DNA of 64,000 bases, from NCBI GenBank assembly GCA_001875255.1, contig MJAN01000002.1, positions 431,503-495,502 on the forward strand, read 5' to 3'. The notes beneath the pieces are model-generated. The model had not been told where the DNA came from, searched no databases, and saw only the letters and a program-made list of their open reading frames with translations. This DNA is from Candidatus Sabulitectum silens (GTDB lineage: Bacteria > Fermentibacterota > Fermentibacteria > Fermentibacterales > JCC-6). The position numbers and the translations under genes were made by a program. Below, piece after piece: positions 63,686-64,000 of the stretch; within the stretch, counting starts at the first letter, position 1, and the number at the start of each line of letters is the position of its first letter.

Positions 63686-63957
63686 AGTACATCGCCATTC
63701 TTGTCATGACACTTGTCCTGGCCGGAGTCGTTTACGCCGAAACCACCGGAGACCATGAACCCTGCGCCGACTGCACCTGTGAAGGAACCACCGACGGATG
63801 CGCAGAGCACTGCTGCGAATGCGAAGCTGAATGTGACGAAACATGTTCCTGCGAAGGCGACTGCGGTGAAGATTGCCAGTGCGTCGAAGAGGAAGCCATG
63901 GAGGCCCCGGAAGCAGAAGCGGGGGGATGCGGAGGCTGCCCGGGAGGCGGCTGCTGA
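63682..63957 (+). CDS. Secreted cysteine-rich (metallothionein-like) protein
   Basis: 91 residues. Signal peptide MKYIAILVMTLVLAGVVYAE; the mature part has about 20 cysteines in CxxC, CxC and CC pairs (PCADCTCEG, EHCCECEAECDETCSCEG, GGCGGCPGGGC) plus many Asp/Glu. No known metallothionein class fits. A secreted metal-binding role under ArsR control is the simplest reading. It ends 18 bp before the terminator. Confidence 0.65.
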   Translation: MKYIAILVMTLVLAGVVYAETTGDHEPCADCTCEGTTDGCAEHCCECEAECDETCSCEGDCGEDCQCVEEEAMEAPEAEAGGCGGCPGGGC

Positions 63958-63975
63958 ACCGAGCTGTACCCTTTA

Positions 63976-64000
63976 CCCCCGGCCCCGCCGGGGGTTTTTT
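63976..64000 (+). terminator. Rho-independent terminator of the ArsR operon
   Basis: CCCCCGGC-CCC-GCCGGGGG (63976-63994) then TTTTTT running to the window edge. It is the end of the ArsR operon. Confidence 0.92.

Noticed and set aside
1..64000. CRISPR array, tRNA, rRNA or insertion sequence
   Set aside because: No regularly spaced direct repeats, no cloverleaf or rRNA-like stretch, and no transposase motif was found by eye. The 63-bp copies are kilobases apart.

Overview
The window looks like a bacterial chromosome of moderately high G+C, with AT-richer intergenic stretches. At least nine genes or remnants encode exported proteins (signal peptide, then beta-propeller, YCF48-like or beta-helix repeats) ending in a sorting-type C-terminal domain with an NP motif, a 'YDxxGR' turn and a terminal 'GxYxxxL' strand. 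Together with lipoprotein six-bladed propellers, many PAS/hybrid histidine kinases and STAND-TPR proteins this suggests an uncultured member of the FCB group. Fermentibacterota-like is my best guess, but I see no rRNA or marker gene that would prove it. No tRNA, rRNA, CRISPR array, integrase or transposase was recognised.

Sequence quality matters here. Most genes longer than about 1 kb are broken by one-base shifts, and nearly every one I resolved is cured by adding a single base to a homopolymer run. I read these as undercalled homopolymers and annotate such genes as single CDS, naming the break points. A few long genes (59150-62011, 26611-27921, 39652-40497) are intact.

Layout. 1-8.2 kb: pseudopilin, hybrid kinase, GH114-like lipoprotein, an AbiE type IV toxin-antitoxin pair with a visible promoter and operators, a propeller lipoprotein and a VapBC pair. 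8.3-28.5 kb: DUF255 thioredoxin-fold protein, ParB-like protein, a chimeric DUF2259 protein, a large cyclase-ATPase-TPR regulator, several exported propeller proteins, an SGNH hydrolase and an ABC exporter. 28.5-48.8 kb: an accessory mosaic studded with eight copies of a 63-bp element of fixed geometry (seven clear, one diverged). It holds a YCF48-like protein, an O-antigen-ligase-like protein, a STAND-TPR protein, a periplasmic-binding-domain hybrid kinase, two GNATs, a patatin, gene remnants, a glucosaminidase-like protein, a sensor kinase, and a thiamine-diphosphate enzyme translationally coupled to two citrate-synthase-superfamily proteins. 48.9-57.5 kb: an exported-protein run (sulfatase-fold lipoprotein, CotH/LTD protein, two beta-helix proteins, a PPIase-like lipoprotein, and a small secreted protein with a strong promoter and terminator). 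57.5-64 kb: flavodoxin, macro domain, membrane protein, hybrid kinase, nucleotidyltransferase-like protein, and an ArsR operon with two cysteine-rich small proteins ending at a clear terminator.

The two items most worth following are the 63-bp element, which brackets gene modules and supplies codons to neighbouring genes, and the kinase / ThDP enzyme / twin citrate-synthase-like module inside one bracket. In that module the larger citrate-synthase-like protein lacks canonical catalytic residues.
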